From Patellaria atrata CBS 101060 (Eukaryota > Ascomycota > Dothideomycetes > Patellariales > Patellariaceae), in assembly GCA_010093705.1 (NCBI GenBank), contig MU006094.1:1428525-1492524 (forward strand): 64,000 bases of DNA, given 5' to 3'. Below are positions 44,868 through 57,804 of this stretch, in pieces. Under the pieces are notes generated by a model. That model was not told the origin of the DNA. It did no database searches and saw only the letters and a list, made by a program, of their open reading frames with translations. Within the stretch, counting starts at the first letter, position 1. Each line of letters opens with the position of its first letter. The position numbers and the translations under genes were made by a program.

Positions 44868-47064
44868 ATGGCGACTGATTCCTTTTCTTCCTCACAAATC
44901 CACCACGATCTGAAGCTACCCATCCCTCCACCTCCTATCCATACCCGCTCGAATAACGACGAAATGTATCGACCGTCAACTCCAACCCAGAATGCCTTCA
45001 TCTCGCCCCAACAGACTCCTCAAGGTAGCCCGAGCAAAAACCAATTCCCGCCAGGTGCCTACGATCTCCCCAACGTCTTCGAGAATGCAATGAAGTTGGT
45101 GCCCAATATAGGTTCTCCTAGCAAGATTGGCCGAGGGCAACAATCTCCCTCGTCTCCGAGCAAAAATACGTTGTCGTTTGCAGAAGACAACTTTGGTGGG
45201 TCACCAACTAAACAAGGCTTCGGCGCAGAGACACCTCCTAGTCCCTCAAGAAAGACAAATAAGGAGAACACCCCTCCAGGAACCAGGCCTCCATTGTCCA
45301 AGGAGAATAGCTACTTGAACCAAGCGGCTGTTTCGAGGCAGGAGCCCTACCGGCTTCGGGATCAGCCAGACCAATCGACCCGCTATCAGTCTACCACTCG
45401 AGGACTGTCTGCAGACGACCTCGAGAGGGTAAGAAAACCATCGGTTCAGAGACTTGCAAATGTTACTCAACTTTGTCAGTTTGTACAACATCATGAAACC
45501 TAACCTGCTGCTAACTATACTTCACAGACTTTTTGGACTATTATTATGACCTTCTCAGCTATGTCCATAACCGTCAAAACCGAATGTCGCAGTTTCGATC
45601 GCAGGTTCCTCCCCCTCCAGAAACCCCACAAGGCGAATTTGATGCTGCTCTTAGCAAGTATCTCGGTAGAGAACGCGCCAACCTGCGGAAACGTAGAACT
45701 CGTTTACGACACGGTGATTTCCAAATTCTTACACAAGTCGGTCAGGGAGGTTATGGCCAGGTGTACTTGGCCCAGAAAAAGGACACAAGGGAAGTCTGTG
45801 CACTTAAGATCATGAGCAAGAAACTTCTTTTCAAACTTGACGAAGTCAGACATGTGTTGACGGAGCGTGACATTCTTACCAACGCGAAGAGCGAATGGCT
45901 TGTCCGACTTCTATACGCATTCCAAGACGAGAAGAGCATTTATCTTGCAATGGTAAGTTTTCTTTGCGTGTTTCGAGGTCTACAAAATTTCTCATAATGT
46001 TAGGAATATGTCCCTGGCGGCGACTTCCGCACATTACTCAATAACACCGGCGTTCTTCATAATCGACATGCACGCTTTTATATAGCCGAGATGTTTACTT
46101 GCGTAGACGCACTTCATCAACTGGGATATATTCATCGCGACCTTAAACCCGAGAATTTTCTTATCGACAGTACGGGTCACGTCAAACTCACCGATTTTGG
46201 TCTTGCTGCGGGCATGCTAGCACCGGCAAAGATTGAGTCGATGCGAATCAAACTAGAAGAAGTGGGTAATATTGCAATGCCTTTCGGTCGTCCTATGGAA
46301 GAACGCACTGCGGCTGAAAGACGAGAGGGCTATCGCAGTCTCCGCGAGCGTGAGGTCAACTATGCAAAGAGTATCGTCGGCTCTCCGGATTATATGGCAC
46401 CCGAGGTGCTCAAAGGAGAAGAGTATGACTTTACAGTCGATTACTGGAGTTTGGGATGCATGCTTTTTGAAGCTCTAGCAGGCTACCCTCCATTCGCTGG
46501 TGCAACGGTGGATGAAACATGGCAAAATCTGAAAGATTGGAGAAACGTGCTTAAGAAGCCCGTGTACGAGGACCCAACATACTTCCTGTCAAAACGAACC
46601 TGGGATCTGATCATTCGCCTGGTTGCTTCTAAACGGAGCCGATTTCGTGGTATTGGTGAGATCCATTCCCACGTTTACTTCGCAGAAGTCGATTGGAATC
46701 ACTTGAGAGAACAACGGGCTCCCTTTGTACCCGAGCTTGATAGTGAAACTGACGCAGGATACTTTGACGACTTTGGTAACGAGGCGGACATGGCTAAGTA
46801 CAAGGAGGTCCATGATAAGCAGATGGCCTTGGAAAGCATGGCCGATAGAGATGATAAGATGGGTAAGAGTCTATTCGTGGGCTTTACTTTTAGGTATGTG
46901 CAACCTTTACTGTTTACGTGGATTTTCAAGTGCAACAGTTGTCCGATTTAGAATATTAACCATGACCCAGGCATCGCAAACCGGCCACGGATGAAAACGG
47001 GAAGCCGAGTAGCCCACGGAAACCTCTTCCGACAACTGACGGCACCTTTGGGACAATCTTCTAA
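44868..47064 (+). CDS. dbf2: NDR-family kinase Dbf2/Sid2 (mitotic exit / septation initiation network)
   Basis: AGC-class Ser/Thr kinase at the end of the septation initiation network, controlling cytokinesis and septum formation; it works with a Mob1 partner. Four exons: 44868-45474, 45528-45952, 46004-46893 and 46971-47064; 671 aa. About 200 N-terminal residues are disordered and Ser/Pro-rich with many Ser-Pro sites. An N-terminal regulatory segment with YYYDLLSYVHNRQ is the Mob1-binding region of the family. The kinase domain shows GQGGYGQV, the catalytic loop HRDLKPEN, DFGLA and the activation segment KSIVGSPDYMAPEVL, with a long insert between them typical of NDR kinases. The hydrophobic motif FVGFTFRHR is completed by the last splice. 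All catalytic residues are present. Resemblance to Dbf2/SidB is stronger than to Cot1/Cbk1 because of the GSPDYMAPE and FVGFTF wording. Confidence 0.93.
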
Positions 47065-48542
47065 TTCTAGACTGCTTTTTTCTCCTACCGAAGTTTTGCT
47101 TGATGATCCTGGGTTTATGCCAACTCCAGTTACGGGTATCCTTGCGTATTAGTCATTTGGTTCTATTGCGACGAAGTGAGCATGGAACATCTAGGCGTTG
47201 GAATGGTATGTGGAAACCCGGAAGTTAGGCATTGGGTATTGCATTGAAGGTAGGGTTTCATGCAGGTAGCGTAATGAGCTGTATGAGTATTAAAAAACGA
47301 CGATTAATCTACAAAAGTTGTTGTCACACATTATATCCTCTTTGATGGTATTTTCAACCTGTGGGAATCTGATCATATGAGGAGGTACTAGAAAATACTA
47401 CCGCCATTGATTCTGGATTGCTAGAATGTACGACACATATCCCCCAATCCAAACCACTCGTGGTTTCAAGACTTTTCTTCGTAGCAATGTTTCCTTACTC
47501 TCTAACTACTTCCCTTGTGAGGTGCCTTAGTATCCAAGCTGTTGCTGAAATGCTAAACCAACAATCATCATTTTCTTTGTTTTCAAAATACCACACTCTT
47601 CTACAGAGCTCACTTTAATTCGGCCAGTCTTCTAGAGCTGAACTTCATCAGCCTTACTAGTAGCATGCCGACTCAAACCCTTACCGTTCCATACCTTTCT
47701 ACAGATATACGTAATATAATCTGAATCTGTCCCTTGAAAGTGACCAGAATGTACATGCGTTTTCTGAGCTTCCCGATCTGATCAATACTTTTCGCTGAGT
47801 TCGAGAAGAGAATCTGCCTATGTATACTTCATCTAATGAATATTTATGGCGCACAGCTCGCAATTTGGACAGCCTCCCGCAAAGAATTGCGGATTGGCTA
47901 ATAAACCCTACTATTCTCAGTGTCAAACGACTTGTATAACTTAAAATCTTAAGCGTCAAAATCGCGAATTGAGGCTGTAAGGGTCGCGTAAAGCGAGATT
48001 CATGTTCTACGGTCAAAGCCCTAATACTATACTTGTTCCCTTGGATTGAATTAGCCTGTAACACGGAGCCGAACGAGCGGAAGTTAAGGCTGAGTTTTGG
48101 CTTGTCAGATGAGCTTGTCCGTGTTAAGGATCGCAGACTAGATATGTGGAAGTTTTGAGAGCACTTGAGGGCGAAGACAAAGGGAGAGAGATCAATTTAG
48201 GAGTCTATAGGGGAATATTGCAGGAAGGCCAAAGAATGTTGTATTTGTATAGCTGTGTGCAAACTTTCCAGGGAAAGGTATAATTCCTGCAGTATGAAGC
48301 AATTTTGGTGACCAATATGGTAGAGATGTCTCTTGAAGGTAAACTTGGCACCCCCATGTTAATATAGTTTGACACCTTTGTTAATGTCATCTTAGTCAAA
48401 CAATGCATCGAAAGAACTCAAAAAGTAGAAAAGAAAATAATAATGTAATTGTGGACTTGAATCGAGTTGAAATCAAGCTTCTATTCAAGTAAATCAACCG
48501 TTAATATCATAGCGGTCGCATTTCTTGTTATCTATTCTGTCT
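47065..48542. other. Intergenic, convergent 3' ends
   Basis: About 1.5 kb between the kinase stop and the PEBP-like stop. No gene or RNA recognised; short frames lack features. Confidence 0.5.
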
Positions 48543-49283
48543 CTACCCCTGAACGGTGAAATAATTGGCCCTGATCGGTGGTTGTAGAGCTGCTGCTGCG
48601 ACAAATCTTGTATAATTGAAGGGAAGACGCGCATTCACGACCTGTTGTTCACTTGCTGGAACGGCAAAGTTCGCAGGCTGATCAAACAAGAGCTCAATGT
48701 AGTTGTGAGGATGAGGGGGGTTCTCAGCCGGCGGTGAGGGACCAAAATAAGAGGATGGCTGAGTGCCAGTCCCTGGTGCTAGGATGTACGAGCCCGTTGA
48801 GCTCTGCCTTCCGTTATATTTGACATCTCTGAACAACCCGTGGAGAACGATGCCACGTTGTCCTGCTGGAAGACCGCCGAAATTCGCCGGACTAAAACTG
48901 TGGGTTAGAACTATACAATCATTAGGGAGTACCATATCTGGTGCTTACAGGTCAATGTCTGCATTTTGGTCAATTAATGATAAAATGACGTTAAAGTTGA
49001 GTTCTTACCAATCATCATAATCAGATATGTCCCGTTTAGCGGTACATCACTAGTTCCATAAGTTGGCATCGTGGCAGTTTCTGGACTATGTCAGGGCTAA
49101 TATGCACAGTTGTCGCACTTAATAGCTCATACGTTGCTTCGTAAACCGTTCCCCTGGTGGATCAACGACGTTAGTGCCATATATGACATCGAGACGGCCC
49201 GGAACCTGATGAACAAAGCCCGGTGGTGTCTCCGCAAGGCCAACGGAGGCAAACGCAAGAGCGAGAAGCGAAGAAAGGCGCAT
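48543..49283 (-). CDS. Small secreted protein, PEBP-like
   Basis: Three exons, 49283-49133, 49080-49009 and 48910-48543; 196 aa. Residues 1-17 are a clear signal peptide. The C-terminal half has PHPHNYIELLFDQPANFAVP, which matches the late strand of phosphatidylethanolamine-binding (PEBP/YbhB) proteins, and LHGLFRD in the place of the family's LHW segment. The usual DPDAPS anion-site motif is not present in the spliced product. Intron 2 (98 nt) contains an internal acceptor and donor that would give a 10-nt micro-exon restoring Asp-Ile-Asp, but that product is out of frame, so I reject it. Secreted PEBP-like proteins of this kind occur in many ascomycetes with no settled role. The family call is moderate; the gene call is good. 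Confidence 0.7.
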
Positions 49284-50389
49284 CTTTTGCTAAGGACAAC
49301 AAAGACTTAGGAGATATAAGGGAAACATCCACTTGCAGGTAGGAACCCGTTTCTATTGTACTTGGAGCATCTTGTGATATTTCCCGGCTCAAGGACCATC
49401 ACATCATTATTAGATCCAGGTCACGTTGTTTGATTTTGAGTGTAGCAAATTTAATGATCTCTAACAATACAAAACCAATTTGAGAGACTCATATCGAAAG
49501 ACCACTGGGAGTTAGGATTTCGAAGAAGAACGTGGTCAACGTGCAGATCAACCGTCTCGGCGCCCTTTAGATGAAAATAGGATGGCTAAGGAGAGATTAA
49601 TACCCTTGTTACCCCGCATGGGCAGAAGGTGTCTGTTCAAATGAGAGTTGCGACAATACAAGTGCCGATACTTAGAATTGATGGATATTTAAAAATGGGA
49701 GCAATATTGTAGGAACCAACTTTGTTCGTAGGTTGACGTAGAGGTGGAATACTGCTACGTACTCCATAAGCAGAAGGGGATTTGATACTAGAGGCGGGGG
49801 TTCCGAGAACTACAGAGGCGGGACGGGGCGGAGCGGGGCGGGACGGATTGAACATAAGCTTTTCCCGCTTATTAGGTAGTTAGGACACTGTTGAGGTAGT
49901 TACTGTGATTGCTATCTGCAATATCAATTCAACGAAGCCTCATCTTTACTGTAACAGCTCGGTGTTTGCCTTTCGATGATTGAGCCCGGAAACTGAAAGC
50001 TCGGGACTAAATACACATTATACCGCCCTTGATATGACCGACGTCATCTAAAGTTCCCTTCACTAATATGGGGGCGACTTAGTAGCGTTTTTGACATCAA
50101 AAGGTGGCAATTCCAAGGTAGTGAGCTGCCGTGTTGCGGTGTCATCGGGGCTTGTTCCACGTCGGATCGGGCCGTTACCACCGGAAATCTTGGTTATCAT
50201 TCTCTAGCTTGTCCTTGAATTCTGCGGAGTATTTGGTGGTGACAGAGACACAAACTTTAGACTGCCTTGTTTTATGACTCACCAATCTTTCCCTAGAGTT
50301 CGAGGGATTCCTTGTGAAAGAGCTTCCAAATAGCGACATGCAAAATCATTCAGCATACGCTTTTCATAGTCCACCGTCCTCATGCGATA
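49284..50389. other. Intergenic
   Basis: Promoter side of the PEBP-like gene and flank of the oxidoreductase pseudogene. Contains a very G-rich block at 49817-49846. No gene recognised. Confidence 0.5.
49817..49846 (+). other. G-rich block, candidate G-quadruplex
   Basis: Thirty nucleotides made of G runs of two to four separated by one to three other bases, in AT-rich surroundings. It has at least four GGG/GGGG tracts with short loops, which fits the G-quadruplex rule. No function can be read from sequence alone. Confidence 0.6.
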
Positions 50390-51760
50390 ATGAGTGACAT
50401 GAAAACCCAACAACCAGCTATCGGTGCCGGATCAATCGGCTTTTGAATGGCATACTATCTGGCTCAAGCGCAGCGTGAACCGGGCGATGTCAATATCAAA
50501 AAGATAATAGTCATAGATGCTTGCGAGTTCCCCTTTGGAGCGACATCCGGGACCTGTTCTGGGTGCATACATTATTTCTTCGACGATAGCCAGGTTGTGA
50601 AGCTCGGAAGATATTCATTCGCTCTTTGGGAGAATTTCTCTGCTGACGACGCTTTCGTTACTACAGTGGGTTGGCGGTCTGAATCGGTCTTCGGAATAAA
50701 ACATGGTGATGAGGGTAATAAAAAGGTTTTGCCGGATTAGCTACGCTGTGGTACAGATTGGAATGTGGTTACTAACTTCCGTAGATCGCACAACACGCTG
50801 GTGCAAGTTCTACTTAATGGTCACAGCGTCCTTATGGGATATAGCTGACGCGGGCGTTGATATAGAAATCCAATTGGTGTGGGCACTTGGCTCTCGAGAC
50901 GATGCCTCGAACTTGGCGTACAAATCTGGACATCTACTACTGTAGCTAAAGTGGAGCTAGATGGGGAGCGTAGAGTTAGGGGAGTGACCTATACAAGAAA
51001 AGAGGAGAGGTCCATCAAAGTCACATGCGAAACGTTAGTTCTTGCCGGAGGGCCGTGGACCCCGTCAATCTATCAGATATTATTTCCCTCGTCTCCTGTA
51101 CATCTCGAGCTAGCAATGGATGCTGGAGACTGGATAATATCCCGAAATCCTCACCCCTCGTCGGATAAGTCAATCTCATTCGTGGGACTGAATGATATAA
51201 TCGGCGAAAGACTTGAGTTTGTGGGTCGAGACGATGGAACAATATGGGTGTGTAGAAAGAGGGTCTCAACTGGTGCTCTTCCCGCTCTCGGACAGGTCGG
51301 CAGCGTGGATGCTAAAATGATAGCGAAGCTCACAGGACACGGATACAGATCCATTAGGCTCCCTCTTGGCGATCATCCTGATTGTCTTCAAGAGTTACAA
51401 GTTGTAAGTCTCGGCCGCGCTTTTAGGCCCTCAACCGGTACTGGTCGCCCCATGATGGACGAGGTGAAGTCCTGTTTGCTCATAGAAGCCGTCAACACCA
51501 ACAAGCTTGAAACAGGAGAGACAGGTAACGTATTCGTCTGCTAGGATCATGGAGCTCATGGCCTTGATGTTGGGTCCGGGCAGTGGAAAGATTATGAGTC
51601 AAATAATCCGGAACGAACGACCCTATATTGACATGAGACCATTCAAATTCCCGGTGGGAACTTCTGCACACAGTTCTCTACAGGAATCTAGTCCGGCGAG
51701 AAGAAGTAACGTTCCCACGGAGCTCCGTTGTTCGATTCGGGCCACAGGTCAATAAGATAA
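50390..51760 (+). pseudogene. Decayed FAD-dependent amine/amino-acid oxidoreductase (DAO family)
   Basis: From ATG 50390 the frame reads into a Rossmann motif (IGAGSIGF), then meets TGA at 50444-50446 exactly where family members continue to AYYLA, which follows in the same frame. The middle part changes frame near 50738, with further stops around 50845-50860. A long open stretch 50879-51541 follows (TWLSRRCLELGVQI to ETGNVFVC) with the typical VLAGGPWTP segment. It ends in TAG, then DHGAHGL, and a one-base shift is needed to read LGPGSGKIMSQII, the usual C-terminal FAD-contact region. At least two stops and two frameshifts make it a pseudogene. The intact form would have been an FAD enzyme of about 430 residues related to sarcosine or amino acid oxidases. 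Confidence 0.85.
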
Positions 51761-54135
51761 TGTTCACAGGACTGTTGGTTCAACAAGGATAGTTCTAACC
51801 GTAATAGATCTACGAGGGGGGATAGCTGAGATGTACGGGGTATCTGGGTCATAACCGTCAAGATCGTTAACCTATGGTAGTCTTAAATGGACGAAGTTGT
51901 ATTTGCGAGTTAAGGAAACATGCAAGTAGATCTAGCTCTTCGCGCTCTGAATAGTACTCAAAATGACTAGCTCATCAGGGGTAGCGATAACAATATTATC
52001 ATTCAATGTAAAGAGCAAATGAAATGCAGTTCCGCACATTTGAGATACAATACTAGATCCTTGCTTCTTAGTACATCAACAAGTGGACATGGGGCAAACG
52101 AAGACGCTCGTTGCTCCTATCGGTGATCAACCTTTTGCCTATTACATTTTATTAGATTTTTAGTAATGAGGCGTCAGCAACCGTGTCCTGCGCTTTTACG
52201 AGATTATCCCGGAAGACTATGTTGAGTCATAGTGTACGAATGCTTTTTACAATCTGTGAATCGTTAGATCTCTTTAGAATTTTGGGGCATACTTACAAGC
52301 GGAGCGCGTCAACGAGTCTACAAATTGGGTCGGAATGTGCATATGGTAATTTTATATTAACATTTAGTCCATGGGAGAATGTAACGATACAAGTTAGTTA
52401 ACCATGACTGGGGATACTTGGCGAGGATATCAAAGTATGGGCTTGCAGCTACCAAAAAAGGAGTAATAGCGCCGTATGCTGTATATACTGTATGGTAAGA
52501 GCCTGTGATTCGCAAATCTTGCTTGACTGAGAACTGTTCCACACTTTTTATCTAAGCACACCGGTATTGGCGCACAAAAATTTGCGCATGTTTTTCCTTA
52601 GGATGACTATGCAGTATATACTGTTCAATTTAGACGGGAGATGCTGAGTGTACGAGAGAGAGTTCTCATCTTTCAATGAGACCTATAATGTAGCCAAAAG
52701 GCGATTTTGTGGTGACAATATCCAGGAACTGTTTTATTAATTCGGCAGAACTTTAAGAGCAGAGAAACACAGATCTCTCGTCCCTAACAGCCGCATTCAG
52801 TACGAAAGGACTTAGAACCAGGATTGAAGGAGTATCCAAATTGCGTCAGTTCTATCAAGGCTGTGGTTAACTAATTGATTTAGTAGGCCAGGGAAATCGT
52901 AGAACAGATGCCCTTGCATGACTTTGGCCTGGATATCTTATCCTTGGGGCAATTTGTTATAGAGAACGCGGTCGAAAAGTCACGAAGGATACTCATAATG
53001 CAGCGCTATTGGTAATAATAGTCCATAAGCAAATGCCGTAACATCGGAGGTATCCCAAGCGTGGGATTCGATCGTAACACCTTTCGCGAAGTTCGAGGGG
53101 ATAGTTAGCTTTCTTGAGTTCACTATCTAGCTAAATAACAGACTGCAAAGACGTGGGCTCGTTACATATTGCGAAGTTGCTAAGGACTTTCTGTAAATAG
53201 GACCACACTGGTAAAATTGGAAGTCTATGTCCGCAGGATCTCTCAACCGGGACCACATGGGAGGTACAGTACTTGTGTCTTACAATGAGACGAAGTTTGC
53301 TATGTATAAGTTGAAGGGTCGTGTCTGTAAGGTAGGCGGTAGCTGGGTCTGTGGTGTCGTTTCGCCGTCAAGTAGCCTCTACATCTCTTCCAGTGGAGTG
53401 TACAATATGAGCAATGGGGCCACCGTGCTGTGGTGCCTATTATCGCCATGCGTAGAGGCCATAAGCAGTTGGTGAGACGACTTGAAGTTACAAAGGTAGG
53501 TTCCTGGTAGGTTTTGTTGTTTTCGAACCAAAAGGATCTGTGACATGGTTTGCGGAGTATTCCATAAGAGCTGGTTCTTAGGTTGTCGCGCGGGTTCCGT
53601 GGTCTGTGGGCCGGCCAACCGCTTCTAAGCGACCTGACGAGACCTGATATCTTCCTACACATCACTATCACTACGTCTGAGGGATATTTCGCAATTCGTT
53701 AACCTATGTATCGAATGGAAAGCGATCCTTGTTGGTGGTCTTCTGGACTTGTATTGTACAACGAATGGTACTTGTATCCCACTCTTCCTTCCAGTATGGC
53801 CAGGACACGAGATATGTGTTGAATAGGGGATGTGAGTTTACTGGAATACAGACCATGCTCGGAGTCCCCATACTCCAAGATAACAACAGGATATCAACAC
53901 TACCTGTAACTCATCTATCTGATGGTTTAATCACGTCAGGGAATAGTTAAGGGAGTCCCTCCCGGGGAACTGGTTTGTTCAGACACACTTCACCTTGGTT
54001 AACACTTGAGCGCGCTCCGACACATTATTGAAAAGGTTTGATTTAACTATACTATTGCCGACAAACCTAAACAGAACATTAAAGATCAAAACAATCCCAA
54101 ACAAAGTTTTCAACGCAGAGGGCAAGACTGATTTA
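51761..54135. other. Gene-poor AT-rich region
   Basis: 2.4 kb without a supportable gene. Short frames at 53227-53671 on both strands have no recognisable domain. Confidence 0.5.
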
Positions 54136-55731
54136 TCAAGGTCTCCACCCTCCCGTCCTGGTTCGAAATAAGCCCTCAGGATCCACGTTCATGGCAACAG
54201 ACCTAGCCAGAGCCCTATTTTCAGGCTTCAGGCGCCCAAAGTAGTCCTGGCGGTAGAATCCATAGTTCATGAAAAGCGGTAGGTACGCTTGCGGTAGGGT
54301 GCCGTCGGCCTGCCAGGCAAGGACCCTGTTGCGGACCCCCGTGTAAGTTGCTTCTAAAGTGTCAGCCATCCGGTTATACTCTGTCTGTGGAATGAAGCTG
54401 TAGTTCATTTCGATAATGATGCGATCCACTGAGTCGTCGGCCTCAATTAGGTCCGGTCCTCGCGCCTTTGCCTGCTGGGCGATGCGTCTTGGAAATGGCT
54501 GTTATATAAGAGGAGAAATCAGTAACCTCTCGAGTCATAATATTAGAACAGGAGACTAGATGCTCACCTGCCAGGCGATGGATGCTACGATCCCTGGAAC
54601 GAGCAATGCAGTACTCGAGACATTACGCCAGTGCGCATGAAGAGATTCCATAACCTTCACACTGTTAGCGGCCGAAGGAATCGGAACTGTCTCGGTCCCA
54701 ATATCCACTACGGAGCCCCTGACGACAACCCAATTGCTGAAGGCCATAAGATCAGCATATGTACGCCTCCTGAATGTGTTTAGCAAGGGACGAGGCCCGA
54801 CATCAGTGAAGTTATTGAAGATTCCATCTGGGACGACTGGCCCGTCGTAAAACAGAAAGATGATCCAAGAGTCGACTAAGTTCAAATTGGCTCGCTCTGC
54901 AGTCACGATAACAGCTGCCTTGTCGTCATCGTTGTACTCGGTAAAGTCCCGTACGGCCTTTAGTAACTTGGATGCCACGGCGGGCGTGTGTTGAAAGATT
55001 AGGTTTCCACCGTATACATCACCCTGGCGGCGAGCCTGTAGCCGGTAGTTGGTCACGATACCGAAGTTGTTTCCTCCGCCCCTGAGCGCCTTGAACAGAT
55101 CCGGATGCGTCGAGGCGGACACATGAGCAATGGTCCCATTCGCGAGCACGAGCTCGTACTCTAACACCGATGACGCTGCCCAGCCATACTGAGCTGACAT
55201 GTACGAGAGCCCACCGCCTAGCACCAAACCGCCCACACCAGTATTGCCGATCCGACCACCGACAAAAGTCCAGCCACTACCCTGCAATTTTGCTGCTATG
55301 CCATCCAGTCGGTTACCCGGGCCAACGTCGACAATTCCGGTGGCCCGATCTAGGTCAGCCTGATCGAGATGGTCCGTTGATATGAGGGGACCACCTTCGA
55401 CACTTGAGAAGTAGTTGTTAGGATTATGTCCGCCCGACTTGACGGCAAAGTGCTCCGTACTGTTGTTGAGTACCTTGACGATAGTTGCAACCTCGGCCGC
55501 GGAGTTAGGGAAAATGATGCATGACGGCTTGAGCGCGCTGCATGATGTTGACCAATATTGAGTCTGCTCTATAATGTAAGCTGGGTGTAAAGGACGAGTG
55601 ACGTTGATGTTTCCCAGGGCCTCGATGGTTGCGCATGTGTCAGCATACGCCAGCCTGGCAACCCCAATGGCTGAGACTATAATTAATCGAAGTGACAACA
55701 TCGTGGGCCTTAACGGTCGGTATGAGAGCAT
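54136..55731 (-). CDS. Secreted FAD-linked oxidase, berberine-bridge-enzyme type (second copy)
   Basis: Two exons, 55731-54568 and 54498-54136; 508 aa. The N-terminus has a hydrophobic signal peptide; a second Met at residue 11 could be the true start. The FAD-binding domain contains SGGHNPN, whose His is the expected covalent FAD ligand, and GGLVLGGGLSYMS, where no Cys is present for a second bond. LFKALRGGGNNFGIVT is the conserved second FAD segment. The C-terminus lacks the NVFW ending seen in the other oxidase at 42 kb and instead finishes DPEGLFRTRTGGW, as in the fungal 6-hydroxynicotine-oxidase-like branch. The two oxidases are therefore distant relatives, not a recent duplication. Substrate unknown; members often work in secondary metabolism, but no cluster is visible here. 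Confidence 0.9.
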
Positions 55732-57804
55732 GAGAGGGTCCTCCTAGACGTGCGAAGCTTATAGTCGGATAGCAGTTGGCAACGTGCAGGTTCACACCGG
55801 TTTATATAGACTTCAGCCTTCTTATCTCATTTTTAACTCACTCAATATCTCTTGGCGGCTAACCGAATAGTGCGATAGGTATACTATCCATCTGTCACAG
55901 GATCGAGACGAAAAAAACAGCCAAGAGGGCATTGAGTCATGTCATATTAAGTTAAATCCTACTCGAAGGGAAAGAGTGAAAGAGCAAGCGAATTTCAACC
56001 TTAATTCTCGCCTGGAAATGCAGGTTTTCGGGAAATGTTACTGAAGAATCAAGACTAAGTGACAGAAGCATGTGTATAATACTAGTACCTACCTCTACTA
56101 TACCCAGATTTGTCCTGAAGGTTCCAAAAGAGGGTGTCAAGACTTTAAAGCATGACGCCTAGCATCCCGTATCTGCATGCAGGACTCCCGGGCCTTTGGT
56201 TAGAAATAGTAGTACCTAGTTGAAATGAACCTTCAACCTTGTGACCGGGTGAACGTCTTATATTTCCTCCACACGTATCCCCACCTATACAACAATTCGT
56301 TTCAGCGCCATTCCAACCCTACTACGGGTTTGCTGGATAAGAGTTACAGAGGTAGACTCTTGCTCATCTAGCGCCAGCTGCGATGGAACTTGTTTGACGA
56401 AACTGACGTTCGGGGTGTGGAGATTTCCGCCTAAAAGTAGTCCAACACTAGGACTAGAATTATTGACAAGCAACATTGGATTAGAACATTTTTGCCGCGT
56501 GCCTGGCTCTGCCTAGTGTGATTTTTCGTTCCCCAGATCCGAGTCCAGGGATAACTTGACGGCATTCACCTCCACCTTATTTCTCCTTATTTCTTCCCAC
56601 GTTTTCATGTGCTGGCGACGCCAATCGGCCGGACCCGAGGACGTCGCCTAACACGGATAAATGATTTAGCGGCAAGAGTACATCATCTTGCAGCTTTTCT
56701 ATCGATTCAAGGGTTTGCGTTATCAAAGCACTTTATAGCCTAATAATGAACAAAATGGACTTGAGAAACTGAATCGACGATCAAAACTCTTCAGAGGATG
56801 GGATATAGGCACGAGGACGACTCAGTACTGTACTTTACAACGTGAATGCAAATCTACTAGATCAAAACTCCGTGCAAAGGTACGTGTTGATCGCAACTTT
56901 TGCAAATACGAGACATGGATATATCGAGATACAAGAAAGAAAGAACTTACAGTATAAAATGAGATTGAAGGTTTGATGCGGATCTTAGGTACGGATGATC
57001 CCGCTACTGTAAAACTTAAAACTACCTTACCTTGTTCGCAAACCCCCCGCCAGCTCCTTCCCGTTCCCTAGTTCCACCAGCACTTTTCTGTTCGTCTATT
57101 TATATCAAAACAACTGGTCAAGATAAGCTAATACAACTGCATTCAACTGTCCATGCAATGACATCTGAAAGGATGGTACTGCACCAGTATCACAGACGGT
57201 TCTGAACAACTCCGTCCCAAATAAGTTGCTGTAGAAATCGTCCTAGGCCGTTCCACGCCAGATAATAGTGAGGTTGGTCGACCGTCTTTCGCTCTGGAAT
57301 ATCAAGCGGGGCGGAAAGAAGTTGCGGAGCGGAAGGCAGAGGCTTAGATAGGTTGTTCACATTTCGCCCACACAGCCGATAGTTCTACTTCGGTTGAAGA
57401 ACAGATCTCGCGAGATGTATGCATTCGTAAAGATCTTTCTAAAGGCTTCTCTTAAAAGAAAGAGAAACTGCAAGGACGCTTTTTGAGCGCGGTGCAAACT
57501 CCTTTTTCTGCTCAAGTGAGTAGACCTAATAGGGAGAAGCATGAGCCAGAGTTTTCGGGTAGATTCAAACTGCGATTAGAATTAGAGGGCTTCCCAACCA
57601 TGATTTGAATAGCGAAAATGCTTTTATGACGTTTCACAATCAAGAGGACATTCTGATTTTGGTCTCGATGATACTACCTTTTGGCAGAATGCTAGACTCG
57701 GTAGTTCAAGGCGGTGAGCTAGGTCGAAATGAGATTTTTTTCGAAAAACCAAAAACAAAACATTTTTCTTCACGACAACTCAGAGAAACAAAACGGTGCT
57801 CAAC
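55732..57804. other. Intergenic, no gene recognised
   Basis: Two kb between divergent genes (oxidase minus, argininosuccinate synthase plus), so it holds both promoters. No supportable frame. Confidence 0.5.

Noticed and set aside
48949-48958. 10-nt micro-exon in the PEBP-like gene
   Set aside because: Splice signals are present but the resulting frame stops within a few codons of the next exon.
42041-55731. Two BBE-type oxidases plus the oxidoreductase pseudogene as a secondary-metabolite cluster
   Set aside because: No synthase, cyclase or cluster regulator is present, and a kinase and a secreted PEBP-like gene lie between them.
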